Shown: positions 26,701 to 33,866 of the stretch, in pieces | Layout: every line of letters starts with the position of its first letter | Numbering within the stretch: position 1 is the stretch's first letter | The notes under the pieces: model-generated | Seen by the model: only the letters and a program-made list of their open reading frames with translations | What the model was told of the DNA's origin: nothing | The model's database searches: none | DNA from: Kribbella antiqua | Lineage (GTDB): Bacteria > Actinomycetota > Actinomycetes > Propionibacteriales > Kribbellaceae | Length of the DNA stretch: 64,000 bases | Assembly: GCF_004345665.1 (NCBI RefSeq) | Contig: NZ_SLWR01000002.1 | Coordinates: 558,001-622,000 of the forward strand | Direction: 5' to 3' | Position numbers and translations under genes: made by a program

Positions 26701-26930
26701 CTCTGGTCACGACCGAACTGTCAATCACCGCGAGCTGGCTGAGACTGCGGCGAGTCGGCGAAACCTTCAGCACCGAAACCTCGACCGATGGCCAGACCTG
26801 GACCCCACTCGGCGAGCCGGCCGGCATCCCGGGCTTCGGCGATGCGCCATACCACACCGGACTCGCGGTCACGTCCCGCAACCCGTTCGTCCTCAGCACC
26901 ACCGTCTTCGACCACGTGTCGATCAGCTAA
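23703..26930 (+). CDS. Tat-exported multidomain alginate-lyase-fold protein
   Basis: A 1,075-residue secreted protein. Residues 1-35 are a Tat signal (MSRRTVLAAAGGAV). Residues ~40-390 are an alpha/alpha-toroid of the alginate lyase family (PF05426-like; compare PL5/PL38), with ANFMAEAVSDSCAAYQNALM, FANGNWDVAALQAIIAIAVF and SGRSQAYAQLALG. Two fibronectin-III-like modules follow (VLTWVSSNATSYTIQRATSG and a second near 25840-26090), interleaved with two beta-sandwich modules of DUF1349/concanavalin type and one He-PIG Ig-like module (ATGLPQGLIIDPRTGIIGGN). GGGAGAAACC precedes ATG 23703. The catalytic domain is paralogous to the 400-aa enzyme two genes on. Substrate is an acidic glycan by family; alginate itself is not proven. 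Confidence 0.8.
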   Translation: MTLMSRRTVLAAAGGAVAAAHLAEGPPPANATSTDPAATDSATTAGFLHPGLLHTTEDLERMRSSVASGQAPVYDGFLALAAHPRSSYDYVVRNTGHITSWGRGPANFMAEAVSDSCAAYQNALMWCVTGDKKHADKARDILNVWSASLQAITGADGQLGSGLQGFKFVNAAELLREYDGWAAADVDRCRDSFRKVWYRSFAGNALFANGNWDVAALQAIIAIAVFCDDRVMFEDAIRYAVAGAGNGRIDHIVVEATGQGQESGRSQAYAQLALGLLANVAEVAWNQGVDLYGQLDNRILKGFEYTARYNLGDDGVPFATDLDRTGKYLKTTIATGNRGQFQPIYELAYGHYVGRRGLKAPYLEQVVFRNNGNRFIEGTNDDHPGFGTLTHAGATPNTRIGTPSGLTARSEAAGVVLTWVSSNATSYTIQRATSGGPYTTIATGVTETTYTDSTARQAGRTYYYKVEDSLAVASQRLPWANKNISTSTGRTDFDGHTFTIEAGGTDIGGTTDSFHFAYLPMYGDGVITARVAHPVSSQYATLGVMMRQTLDPDSAHASMLIKGLPLHTWSGVWTVRPATGAKTTATGSTTVPPSQQQAITVNAGFPISNLGTLPESATPLQAPYVEAASDGYRLRRPYWVRLVRKGNTFTGLISPDGHTWTEVGSSKLRLGAPLYAGIAVCSALGDKETTTAAFDNVTAPGWSVRRPDTTVSTLTARADTSAIELAWTDLDHSATFTIQRSTTPSGPYKTIATGVTGFGVETRYRDATGVRGTTYHYTVAKTNVAGAGPSSNPASAIMPTPPAPEITSASTAFANLTRPFQYRIEATNDPTTFTATGLPQGLIIDPRTGIIGGNPTEQGTFAVDLIAATITKRLTLTVAAPPPAPWEYRDLGDYVLDERQLATYSALSIRTPGITNYADGSFTVRGAGTDLNVINQGMTAHYVSTLRAGDHSITARIASIESGRSGLIMTKSLNPFDQMAGVIITSDKLQFVRRLRVATTLVTTELSITASWLRLRRVGETFSTETSTDGQTWTPLGEPAGIPGFGDAPYHTGLAVTSRNPFVLSTTVFDHVSIS

Positions 26931-26943
26931 GGAGCCCCTGCCG

Positions 26944-28707
26944 ATGACCGGAGAATTCACCCGACGCCGTCTGCTGCAGGCCGCCGGCGCCACCGTCGCC
27001 GCCGGCTACCTCACGTCCCAGACCAGCGCCGCCAGTGCCGACACCGCGGAGACCAAAGTGCCGAGACTGAAGACCTATCCGATCCCCGTGGGCATCGCGC
27101 AGGCCACCACCTTCGAGGTGAAGGTGCGTACGGCGCCGGGCCCGTGGCAGCCGGTGTCGGCGTACTCGGTCAATCTCAAGGAGATCAACGCCAAGACCGG
27201 CTCCGGGAAGATCCTGAAGTCGTCGATGGTGTACTTCGACTTCGCCGGGCCGGTCGAGGTGATGGTCACCTACACCAAGGGCACCATCAACACCGCGCGG
27301 ATCCGGCCGCTCGCGGCGGGGATCCAGCCGGCGATCGACGGCAGCACGCTCAAGTTCACCCTGACCGACCCGCGCAAGCTCGTGATCGAGGTGAACGGCG
27401 AGATCTTCGACTGCCTGCACCTGCTCACCCGCCCGATCGAGGTCGACGCGCCCGACCCGAACGATCCGGACGTCATCTACTTCGGCCCCGGCGTGCATAC
27501 GACCGCGACGGGTGAGGTAGTGGTGCCGAGCGGGAAGACGGTCTATCTGGCGGGTGGCGCCGTACTCAAGGCTGGGGTGAACTTCAAGAACGTCGCCGAC
27601 GCCGCGCTCACCGGCCGCGGCCTGATCTACGGCACCAAGGCCGGCGGCTGCACCATCGTGGACTCGAAGAACATCCGTGTCGACGGCATCTCGATGCTCG
27701 ACCTGGTCTCCGGTTACGCGATCACGGCCGGCCAGTCGGAGCAGGTGTCCATCACCGACTTCGGCTACTTCAGCGCGGGCCAGTGGGGCGACGGCATCGA
27801 CATCTTCTCCAGCAGCGAGATCCTGATCGACAACTCGTTCCTGCGCTGCTCCGACGACTGCATCGCCCTCTACACCCACCGCTGGGACTACTACGGCGAC
27901 ACCCGGAACGTCACCATCTCGAACTCCAGCCTGTGGGCGGACGTGGCGCACCCGATCAACGTCGGCACCCACGGCAACACCGCCAACCCCGAGGTACTGG
28001 AGAACATCACCATCAGCAACGTCGACATCCTCGACCACCGCGAGCCGCAGAAGTGGTACCAGGGCTGCATCGCGCTGAACCCCGGTGACAGCAACCTGGT
28101 CCGCAACGTGCGGATCGAGAACGTCCGGGTGGAGGACTTCCGCTGGGGTGAGTTCATCCACCTGCGCGTCGCGTACAACAAGACGTACAACACCTCGGCC
28201 GGCCGGGGCATCGAGGGCGTGTACGTCAAGAACCTCACGTACACGGGCCAGCACGCCGAGACCGCGATGATGCTCGGGTACGACGAGACTCGCGGCATCA
28301 AGGACGTCACCTTCCAGAACCTGGTCGTCAACGGCACCGTGATGGCGTCGACGATGCAGAAGCCCCGCTGGTTCACGGTCGCCGACATGGTGCCGATGCA
28401 CGTCAACGAGCACGTCACGAACCTGCGCTGGCTGGACGCGGCGACCGCGCCGACCGACACCCCGCCTGTCATCACCACCCCGGACACCGCCGGCCTCACC
28501 GCCGGCGCCCCGGTCGTGCTCACCCTTACCGCGACCGGCTTCCCGTCGGGTTTCGCCGTACAAGGCCTGCCGGCCGGGCTCGTGGTCGACCAGACCACCG
28601 GCGTCGTCACCGGTACCCCGACCGCCCCCGGCACGTCCACCGCCACGGTGAGCGTGACGAACGCCGCGGGCACGACAACGAAGGACCTCATCCTGACTGT
28701 GCAGTGA
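26944..28707 (+). CDS. Tat-exported GH28-like parallel beta-helix glycosidase
   Basis: A 587-residue secreted enzyme. The Tat signal is TRRRLLQAAGATVAAGYL (residues ~6-25). Residues ~40-160 form an Ig-like N-terminal domain. Residues ~170-500 form a right-handed beta-helix with GH28-type motifs: GDGIDIFSSSEILIDNSFL, then the acidic pair in RCSDDCIALY, then GTHGN in place of the usual GHG. Family members hydrolyse polygalacturonans. The C-terminal ~80 residues are a He-PIG module (VVDQTTGVVTGTPTAPGTST). AAGGAG precedes ATG 26944, which is 14 bp after the previous stop, so it is the second gene of the lyase operon. The altered histidine motif leaves the exact substrate open; GH49-like enzymes are an alternative. 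Confidence 0.78.
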   Translation: MTGEFTRRRLLQAAGATVAAGYLTSQTSAASADTAETKVPRLKTYPIPVGIAQATTFEVKVRTAPGPWQPVSAYSVNLKEINAKTGSGKILKSSMVYFDFAGPVEVMVTYTKGTINTARIRPLAAGIQPAIDGSTLKFTLTDPRKLVIEVNGEIFDCLHLLTRPIEVDAPDPNDPDVIYFGPGVHTTATGEVVVPSGKTVYLAGGAVLKAGVNFKNVADAALTGRGLIYGTKAGGCTIVDSKNIRVDGISMLDLVSGYAITAGQSEQVSITDFGYFSAGQWGDGIDIFSSSEILIDNSFLRCSDDCIALYTHRWDYYGDTRNVTISNSSLWADVAHPINVGTHGNTANPEVLENITISNVDILDHREPQKWYQGCIALNPGDSNLVRNVRIENVRVEDFRWGEFIHLRVAYNKTYNTSAGRGIEGVYVKNLTYTGQHAETAMMLGYDETRGIKDVTFQNLVVNGTVMASTMQKPRWFTVADMVPMHVNEHVTNLRWLDAATAPTDTPPVITTPDTAGLTAGAPVVLTLTATGFPSGFAVQGLPAGLVVDQTTGVVTGTPTAPGTSTATVSVTNAAGTTTKDLILTVQ

Positions 28708-28732
28708 CAACCGCCCCACAAGGAGAACAGCA

Positions 28733-29935
28733 ATGAGGGAGTTCAATCGACGTACGTTGCTCAAAGGCACCGCAGGTGCGGCCGCGGCCGCAGCCGGTAT
28801 CACCATGCTGGACGGGCCGGCGACTGCCGCACCCGCCACCTTCACCCACCCCGGCGCTCTGCACAACTGGGGCGACCTGAACCGGGCGAAGGTCAGAGTT
28901 GCCGCCGGCACCGATCCGTGGCTCTCGGGCTACTACAAGCTGATCGCCAACTCGCACGCCCAGTCGGGCTGGGCAGCGAGGCCGCAGGCAACGGTCATCC
29001 GCGGCGGCACCGGCGAGAACTACGGCCTGCTCTACAACGACATCGCCGCCGCCTACCAGAACGCCCTGCGCTGGTGGATCACCGGCTCGACCGCGCACGG
29101 CGACACCGCGCGCAACATCCTCAACGCGTGGTCGTCCACGCTCACCTCAATCGGCGGTAACGCAGACCGGTTCCTGGCGGCCGGCCTCTACGGATACCAG
29201 TTCGCGAACGTGGCCGAGCTGATGCGCGGCTACTCCGGCTTCGACCTGGCCCGGTTCAAGACGATGATGCTGAACGTCTTCTACCCGATGAACAACTCGT
29301 TCCTGAACAATCACAACGACGCCTGTATCACCAACTACTGGGCCAACTGGGATCTGTGCAACATGAACTCGATCCTGGCCATCGCGATTCTCTGCGACGA
29401 TGCGGCGAAGTACGACCAGGCGGTCAACTACTTCAAGACCGGCGCCGGCAACGGCTCGATCAAGCACGCCGTCCCGTTCGTGTACGACTCGGAAGGATTG
29501 GCTCAGTGGCAGGAGTCGGGCCGCGACCAGGGCCACACCGTGATGGGCATCGGGCAGATGGGCGCGTTCTGCGAGATGGCCTGGAACCAGGGCGAGGATC
29601 TGTACGGCTATGACAACAACCGCTTCATGAAGGCCGCGCAGTACGTCGCCAAGTACAACCTCGGCCAGGACGTCCCGTTCACCAAGTACACCTGGGGCAC
29701 TGGGCAAAGCTGCGCCTACCAGGAGCACACGGTGATCTCCAGCGCGAGCCGCGGTCAGCTCCGGCCGGTGTGGGAGATCCTGCACTTCCACTACACCCGG
29801 CGGAAGTACCTGTCGGTGCCGTACATCTCCCAGATGGCCGCGCAGGTCAGGCCGGAGGGAGGCGGCGGCGACTACGGCTCGACCAGCGGCGGTTTCGACC
29901 AGACCGGCTTCGGCACCGTGATGTACGCCAAGTAG
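28733..29935 (+). CDS. Tat-exported alginate-lyase-fold enzyme
   Basis: A 400-residue secreted protein from ATG 28733 (AAGGAG 8 nt upstream). The Tat signal contains NRRTLLKGTAG. The mature part is one alginate lyase-type alpha/alpha-toroid that mirrors the catalytic domain of the 1,075-aa protein: AAAYQNALRWWITGSTAHGD, WANWDLCNMNSILAIAILCD, WQESGRDQGHTVMGIGQMG, AWNQGEDLYGYDNNRFMKAA. The shared NxH/WQESGR-type residues are likely catalytic or substrate-binding. Unlike its paralogue it lacks accessory modules, so the pair may divide labour between polymer-bound and free chains. It is the last gene of the LacI-controlled operon. Confidence 0.82.
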   Translation: MREFNRRTLLKGTAGAAAAAAGITMLDGPATAAPATFTHPGALHNWGDLNRAKVRVAAGTDPWLSGYYKLIANSHAQSGWAARPQATVIRGGTGENYGLLYNDIAAAYQNALRWWITGSTAHGDTARNILNAWSSTLTSIGGNADRFLAAGLYGYQFANVAELMRGYSGFDLARFKTMMLNVFYPMNNSFLNNHNDACITNYWANWDLCNMNSILAIAILCDDAAKYDQAVNYFKTGAGNGSIKHAVPFVYDSEGLAQWQESGRDQGHTVMGIGQMGAFCEMAWNQGEDLYGYDNNRFMKAAQYVAKYNLGQDVPFTKYTWGTGQSCAYQEHTVISSASRGQLRPVWEILHFHYTRRKYLSVPYISQMAAQVRPEGGGGDYGSTSGGFDQTGFGTVMYAK

Positions 29936-29946
29936 GTCACAGCAAG

Positions 29947-30513
29947 TCAGAGCAAGGCCAGCAAGTGCTCCATCACCTCAGCCGGCTCGTCGTCGAGGCT
30001 GAACTGTGACTGGATCTGCAGTCCGTCGGACACGGCGATCAGCAGGGTGGCGATCTTCTCCGGATCCGCGGCCGTGCTGATCGTTCCGGCCGCCTGCCGG
30101 GTCCGGATGCTGTCGGCCAGCGACTCGCGCAGCCGCTGGTAACGCTCCACGAAGTACTCGTGCGCACCGTGTTGCGGATCGCCGGCTTCGGCCGAGAACG
30201 TCGAGTAGAGCTGGACCAGGCCCGGTACGTCGCGGTTGTGCCGGACGATCTTGACCAGGCCGCCGACGACGTCCTCATCGCCGAGCCGCTCGAGGTCGGC
30301 CTCGTCGCGTGCCCGCAGCACCGCCTCGAAGAGCTGCTCCTTGGACCCGAAGTAGTGCAGCAGGCCCGCCTCGCTCAGGCCGACGGCGGCCGCGAGTTCT
30401 CGCGTGGACGTCTTGCGGTAGCCGTGCCGGGCGATCACCTCGAGCGCCTTGGTCAGGATCTCCTCCCGCTTGGCTACGCCTTTCGCGTACGGACCTCTGG
30501 AAGAAGCAGTCAT
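29947..30513 (-). CDS. TetR-family regulator
   Basis: A 188-residue repressor. Residues ~12-60 are the TetR HTH (KREEILTKALEVIARHGYRK, GLSEAGLLHYFGSKEQLF). The rest is a helical ligand domain of the short AcrR/TetR_C_6-like type (AEAGDPQHGAHEYFVERYQR). It diverges from a GH3 beta-glucosidase gene with only 47 bp between starts, and an inverted repeat covers both promoters. The TAGGTT -10 lies 7 nt before ATG 30513, so it is probably leaderless and autorepressed. TetR regulators paired with GH3 genes are frequent in actinobacteria; the inducer is likely a sugar or aglycone. Confidence 0.9.
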   Translation of the reverse strand: MTASSRGPYAKGVAKREEILTKALEVIARHGYRKTSTRELAAAVGLSEAGLLHYFGSKEQLFEAVLRARDEADLERLGDEDVVGGLVKIVRHNRDVPGLVQLYSTFSAEAGDPQHGAHEYFVERYQRLRESLADSIRTRQAAGTISTAADPEKIATLLIAVSDGLQIQSQFSLDDEPAEVMEHLLALL

Positions 30514-30518
30514 ATTTC

Positions 30519-30541
30519 AAAACCTAGCACTACTCGGTTTT
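30519..30541. promoter_or_regulatory. TetR operator between tetR and GH3 gene
   Basis: AAAACC and GGTTTT are perfect 6-bp arms with an 11-nt spacer. Symmetry continues partly inward (CTAG/CTCG). It overlaps the -10 box of the tetR gene and the region upstream of the GH3 -10 box. Confidence 0.6.
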
Positions 30542-30547
30542 CGCGCG

Positions 30548-30561
30548 TAGCATGCAACGCA
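30548..30561 (+). promoter_or_regulatory. Leaderless promoter -10 that decides the GH3 start
   Basis: TAGCAT (30548-30553) lies 7 nt before ATG 30561. It overlaps the alternative ATG 30552, which would therefore be upstream of the predicted transcript. Confidence 0.45.
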
Positions 30562-32978
30562 TGAGCCCGACACCCGGTGACTTCGAAGAACTGCTCGGCC
30601 GCCTCACGCTCGAGGAGAAGGTCCGGATCCTGACCGGCCAGGACTTCTGGTCCACCCATCCGCTGCCCGGGATCGGGCTGCGGTCGATGGTTCTGTCCGA
30701 CGGTCCGAGCGGCGTGCGCGGTGCCGTCTGGGACGAGCGCGACCCGTCGCTCAACCTCCCGTCGGCGACCGCGCTCGCGTCGTCCTGGGACGTCGGCATC
30801 GCCCATCAGTACGGCGTCGTGTCGGGCCTCGAGGCCCGTCGCAAGGGCGTGGACGTCGTACTCGGGCCGACGATCAACCTGCATCGGTCACCACTCGGCG
30901 GGCGGCACTTCGAGGCGTTCAGCGAGGACCCAGTGCTGACGTCGGAGCTCGCCGCCGCCTACGTGTCCGGTGTGCAGGAGCTCGGTGTCGGCGCGACGCC
31001 GAAGCACTACATCGCGAACGACTTCGAGACCGAGCGCTTCACCGCCGACGTGGTGGTGAGCGAGCGGGCGCTGCGCGAGCTGTACCTGCTGGCGTTCGAG
31101 AAGGCTGTCACCGAGGCCAAGGCATGGCTGGTGATGAGCTCGTACAACTCCATCAACGGCGCCACCGCGTCGGAGAACGAACTGCTCGAGACCCCGCTCA
31201 ACACCGACTGGGGTTTCGACGGCGTCGTGGTCAGCGACTGGACCGCCGTACGCAGTCTGGAAAGCGCCAAGCACTCCCAGGACCTGGCGATGCCCGGGCC
31301 GGTGGGTGCGTGGGGTGACGCGCTGGTCGAGGCGGTGCGCTCCGGGGAGATCAAGGAGGACGCGATCGACCGGAAGGTGCTGCGGATCATCGCGCTCGGC
31401 GCCCGCGTCGGTGCGCTCGAAGGTTTCGAAAAGCCGGCATCAGTGCCGGACGTGGACGGCGTCGCTTTCGCTCGTACGGCGGCCGCCGAGGGCTCGGTGC
31501 TCGTGCGGAACACCGGCGAGCTGCCGTGGGACGCGTCGGCGTTGTCGCGGGTGGCGATCATCGGGCACAACGCGCAGCACGCGCGCACCCAGGGTGGCGG
31601 CAGCGCGACCGTCATCCCGTCCTCGGTTGTCTCCCCGCTCGACGGTTTGCGTACGGCGCTTCCTGGTGTCGACGTGACGTACTCCGTCGGGGCCGTCGTA
31701 CAGGAAGGCATCGCGGAGCTGCCGCTGGAGTCGATGGTCAACCCATCAACTGGGAAGCACGGCGCGCGGGTGCGATTCCTCGATGCCAACGGGGTCGAGT
31801 TGTTCGCGGAGGACCGGTTCTCGAGTGCGCTCGTTTATATCGGTGGTGGGGCGCCGATCGGTCAGACGTCGACCTTCGAGTTCCGTACGACGTATACGCC
31901 GTCGGAGAGCGGCACGATCCTGCTCGGCTTCGCGTCCGTCGGTCTGGGGCGGATCTTCGTCGACGGCACGCTGGCGCGCGAGGTCACCGCCGTACCTGAA
32001 GGCAAGGATCTCGCCGAGATCATGCTCGCTCCGCCGTCGGTCTCTACGCCGGTCGAGGTCACCGCGGGCCAATCGATCGACGTCCGGGTTGAGCTCGAAT
32101 TGGAAAAGCACGAGGGTGCGTTCGCCGACGCCATGGCCATCACGGTCGGCGTCGAGCCCGACCGCTCCAACCCCCAGGCGCTGATCGACGAGGCCGTCGC
32201 CGCCGCCCGCGCCGCAGAGGTCGCGGTCGTGGTGGTCGGCACCAACTCGAAGGTCGAATCCGAGGGCTACGACCGTACGACGCTGGCGCTTCCAGGTCTG
32301 CAGGACGACTTGGTCCGCGCCGTCGCTCTGGTGAATCCGCGGACTGTGGTTGTCGTGAACGCCGGCTCGCCTGTGCTGATGCCGTGGCGCGATGAGGTGG
32401 CCGCCGTACTGGTGACGTACTTCGGTGGGCAGGAGTACGGCAACGCGTTGGCCGACGTACTGCTCGGCGTCGTGGAGCCGGGCGGCCGTCTCCCGACCAC
32501 CTGGGCGCGGGAGGAGTCCGACGTACCGGTCATCGACGTGACCCCGCGCAACGGGATCGTCCGGTACGACGAGGGCATCCACATCGGCTACCGAGCTTGG
32601 CTCCGGGCCGGCACCGAGCCCGCCTACGAGTTCGGCCACGGCCTCGGCTACACCACCTGGTCCCTCAGCGACCTTGCCGCGAGTCAATCCGCTGTGTCGG
32701 TCAACGTCACCAACACCGGCGAACGGTCCGGCAAGCACGTCATCCAGGTATACGCCGAACGCCCCGAAACCACCGTCGACCGCCCGGTGCGTTGGCTGGC
32801 CGGCTTCACCGTCGTACGCCTAGACGCCGGCGAATCCACCGAGGCCACCATCGACCTACAACCCCACACGTTCCAACACTGGGACAACGGCTGGACCACC
32901 GAACCCGGCACCTTCACCCTCCACGCCGGCTCCTCAGTCACCAACCTCCCCTTGTCGACAACCATCCAGGTCGACTAA
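30561..32978 (+). CDS. GH3 beta-glucosidase with PA14 insertion
   Basis: An 805-residue cytosolic glycosidase with no signal peptide. The N-terminal GH3 barrel has LTLEEKVRILTGQDFWST, the substrate-binding VVLGPTINLHRSPLGGRHFE and KHYIANDFETER, and the catalytic nucleophile in GVVVSDWTAV. A PA14-like beta domain is inserted around residues 400-530 (FRTTYTPSESGTILLGFASV). The GH3 C-terminal alpha/beta sandwich and a fibronectin-like end (YEFGHGLGYTTWS, FTVVRLDAGESTEATIDL) follow. PA14 insertion is known in beta-glucosidases acting on short oligosaccharides. It is controlled by the divergent TetR gene and followed by a strong terminator. The specific linkage is not predictable. Confidence 0.92.
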   Translation: MSPTPGDFEELLGRLTLEEKVRILTGQDFWSTHPLPGIGLRSMVLSDGPSGVRGAVWDERDPSLNLPSATALASSWDVGIAHQYGVVSGLEARRKGVDVVLGPTINLHRSPLGGRHFEAFSEDPVLTSELAAAYVSGVQELGVGATPKHYIANDFETERFTADVVVSERALRELYLLAFEKAVTEAKAWLVMSSYNSINGATASENELLETPLNTDWGFDGVVVSDWTAVRSLESAKHSQDLAMPGPVGAWGDALVEAVRSGEIKEDAIDRKVLRIIALGARVGALEGFEKPASVPDVDGVAFARTAAAEGSVLVRNTGELPWDASALSRVAIIGHNAQHARTQGGGSATVIPSSVVSPLDGLRTALPGVDVTYSVGAVVQEGIAELPLESMVNPSTGKHGARVRFLDANGVELFAEDRFSSALVYIGGGAPIGQTSTFEFRTTYTPSESGTILLGFASVGLGRIFVDGTLAREVTAVPEGKDLAEIMLAPPSVSTPVEVTAGQSIDVRVELELEKHEGAFADAMAITVGVEPDRSNPQALIDEAVAAARAAEVAVVVVGTNSKVESEGYDRTTLALPGLQDDLVRAVALVNPRTVVVVNAGSPVLMPWRDEVAAVLVTYFGGQEYGNALADVLLGVVEPGGRLPTTWAREESDVPVIDVTPRNGIVRYDEGIHIGYRAWLRAGTEPAYEFGHGLGYTTWSLSDLAASQSAVSVNVTNTGERSGKHVIQVYAERPETTVDRPVRWLAGFTVVRLDAGESTEATIDLQPHTFQHWDNGWTTEPGTFTLHAGSSVTNLPLSTTIQVD

Positions 32979-32987
32979 CCCCTATCG

Positions 32988-33022
32988 GTTCGCGGCGGGC
33001 CCGCTGCCCGCCCGCCGCGAAC
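32988..33022 (+). terminator. Strong hairpin terminator after the GH3 gene
   Basis: A perfect 13-bp stem, GTTCGCGGCGGGC paired with GCCCGCCGCGAAC, with a 9-nt loop, 9 bp after the GH3 stop. It has no U-tract, as is common in high-GC actinobacteria. Confidence 0.75.
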
Positions 33023-33073
33023 TACTCCCGTGCCGGGGCGTCAGAGCTGCAGGCGGGGCGGCGCTGCTCCGGT

Positions 33074-33279
33074 CGTACGACGGATCGCCCGAGACGAAGG
33101 TGTGGTCGAGGGCGCGGCGCCGGGCGTACGACGGATAGCGCGAGACGAAGGTGTGGTCGAGGGCGCGACTCCGGGCGTACGACGGAATGCCCGAGACGAA
33201 GGTGTGGTCGAGGGCGCTGCTCCGGGCGTACGACGGAATGCGCGAGCCGAAGGTGTGTGGTCGAGGGCGCGGCTCCGGG
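33074..33279. repeat. 51-bp tandem repeat, four copies
   Basis: Units at 33074-33124, 33125-33175, 33176-33226 and 33227-33279. The last has a 2-bp GT expansion. Each begins CGTACGACGG and ends GGGCGCGGCTCCGGG or close to it; units differ at about 3-6 positions. The bases just before unit 1 resemble a repeat end, so a partial fifth copy may exist. The unit is 17 codons long and open in more than one frame, but I see no gene. Confidence 0.85.
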
Positions 33280-33295
33280 CTGCGTGAGGGTGCTA

Positions 33296-33376
33296 GTCCG
33301 GCCGGTGGGTGTCAAGGGCGCCTCCTTCGTCGGCGTCGCTGCGCGATCTTCGACCCTTGACACCCACCACCCGGAC
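33296..33376. repeat. Long inverted repeat (cruciform/REP-like)
   Basis: Arms GTCCGG-cc-GGTGGGTGTCAAGGG (33296-33318) and its complement CCCTTGACACCCACC-ac-CCGGAC (33354-33376) pair over 21 of 23 positions around a 35-nt GC-rich centre. The central 15 bp are perfect. It lies 17 bp after the tandem repeat. It could be a bidirectional terminator, a REP-type element or a structured RNA. Confidence 0.8.
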
Positions 33377-33506
33377 CAGGGAAGGACGCAGCTATCCCGG
33401 AGCTGCTCACCCGAGTGGTCGCGTGCCGGGGTGGATCCGGGTGGTGCGGCCGTGAAGCGTGCGGACCGGGTCGTTCGGCACCGGAGGTGGCTGTCGGGCC
33501 GGGCCC

Positions 33507-33564
33507 GATAGCGGGTTATGTGACGGCTGACGGTTTATTGGGCGCTATCGATCAAACAACCCGC
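33507..33564. other. Two overlapping, mutually exclusive stems
   Basis: GATAGC (33507-33512) can pair with GCTATC (33544-33549), or GCGGGTT (33511-33517) with AACCCGC (33558-33564). The 5' arms share two bases, so the full stems exclude each other, the geometry of a switch or of a pseudoknot. No downstream gene on the plus strand is evident. Confidence 0.4.
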
Positions 33565-33658
33565 CATCGAGCCGGCGAATCAGCCCTAGTGCCCGGGATA
33601 TGGCCGGTTTCGTCCGGATGCCGGGATCGGCCGGACCTGGCACAAGAAGCCGGGGCCC

Positions 33659-33680
33659 GACACAGGTTATTTCCTGTGTC
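33659..33680. terminator. Hairpin with 8-bp perfect stem
   Basis: GACACAGG-TTATTT-CCTGTGTC. Further CCTGTGTC and CCTGTCCC words follow within 40 bp. It is a possible terminator for the convergent TetR gene or part of a structured RNA. Confidence 0.4.
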
Positions 33681-33866
33681 CGCCCCCCAGTACCTGTGTC
33701 AGTCCACCAGCACCTGTCCCAACCCACCCAGGCGACCCCACCCCAACCCGCCAAGCACACAGACCACCCGGAGCTAAAACCATCCACCTCGACCAGCACA
33801 CTCACGCAGCGAAGCCCGCGGACAATCACCTCCGTCTAAACGCGAGACAAACCCGCACCCAAAAGA

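Larger units (their letters stand above)
33023..33866. other. 844-bp structured intergenic region without a convincing gene
   Basis: Between the GH3 terminator and the TetR gene end. It holds a 51-bp tandem repeat (33074-33279), a long inverted repeat (33296-33376), a pair of overlapping hairpin arms (33507-33564) and a hairpin (33659-33680), followed by three CCTGT(G)TC-like words. Short open frames exist on both strands but have odd composition and no ribosome binding sites. Base composition falls after 33500, and the last ~130 bp before 33866 are rich in A and C. No family or named element is recognised. Confidence 0.6.

Noticed and set aside
26923-28911. 662-aa minus-strand frame
   Set aside because: Antisense of the GH28-like gene, with Asp/Val/Arg repeats typical of GC-rich shadows and no domain.
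33074-33279. Possible CRISPR array
   Set aside because: Units are directly abutting with no spacers, and no cas genes are nearby.
33022-33363. 113-aa minus-strand and 85-aa plus-strand frames over the 51-bp repeats
   Set aside because: Open only because the unit is a multiple of three; no ribosome binding site, the last unit breaks frame by 2 bp, and composition is not protein-like.
33415-33777. 120-aa plus-strand frame
   Set aside because: Crosses the hairpin elements, has no start signal and no recognisable domain.
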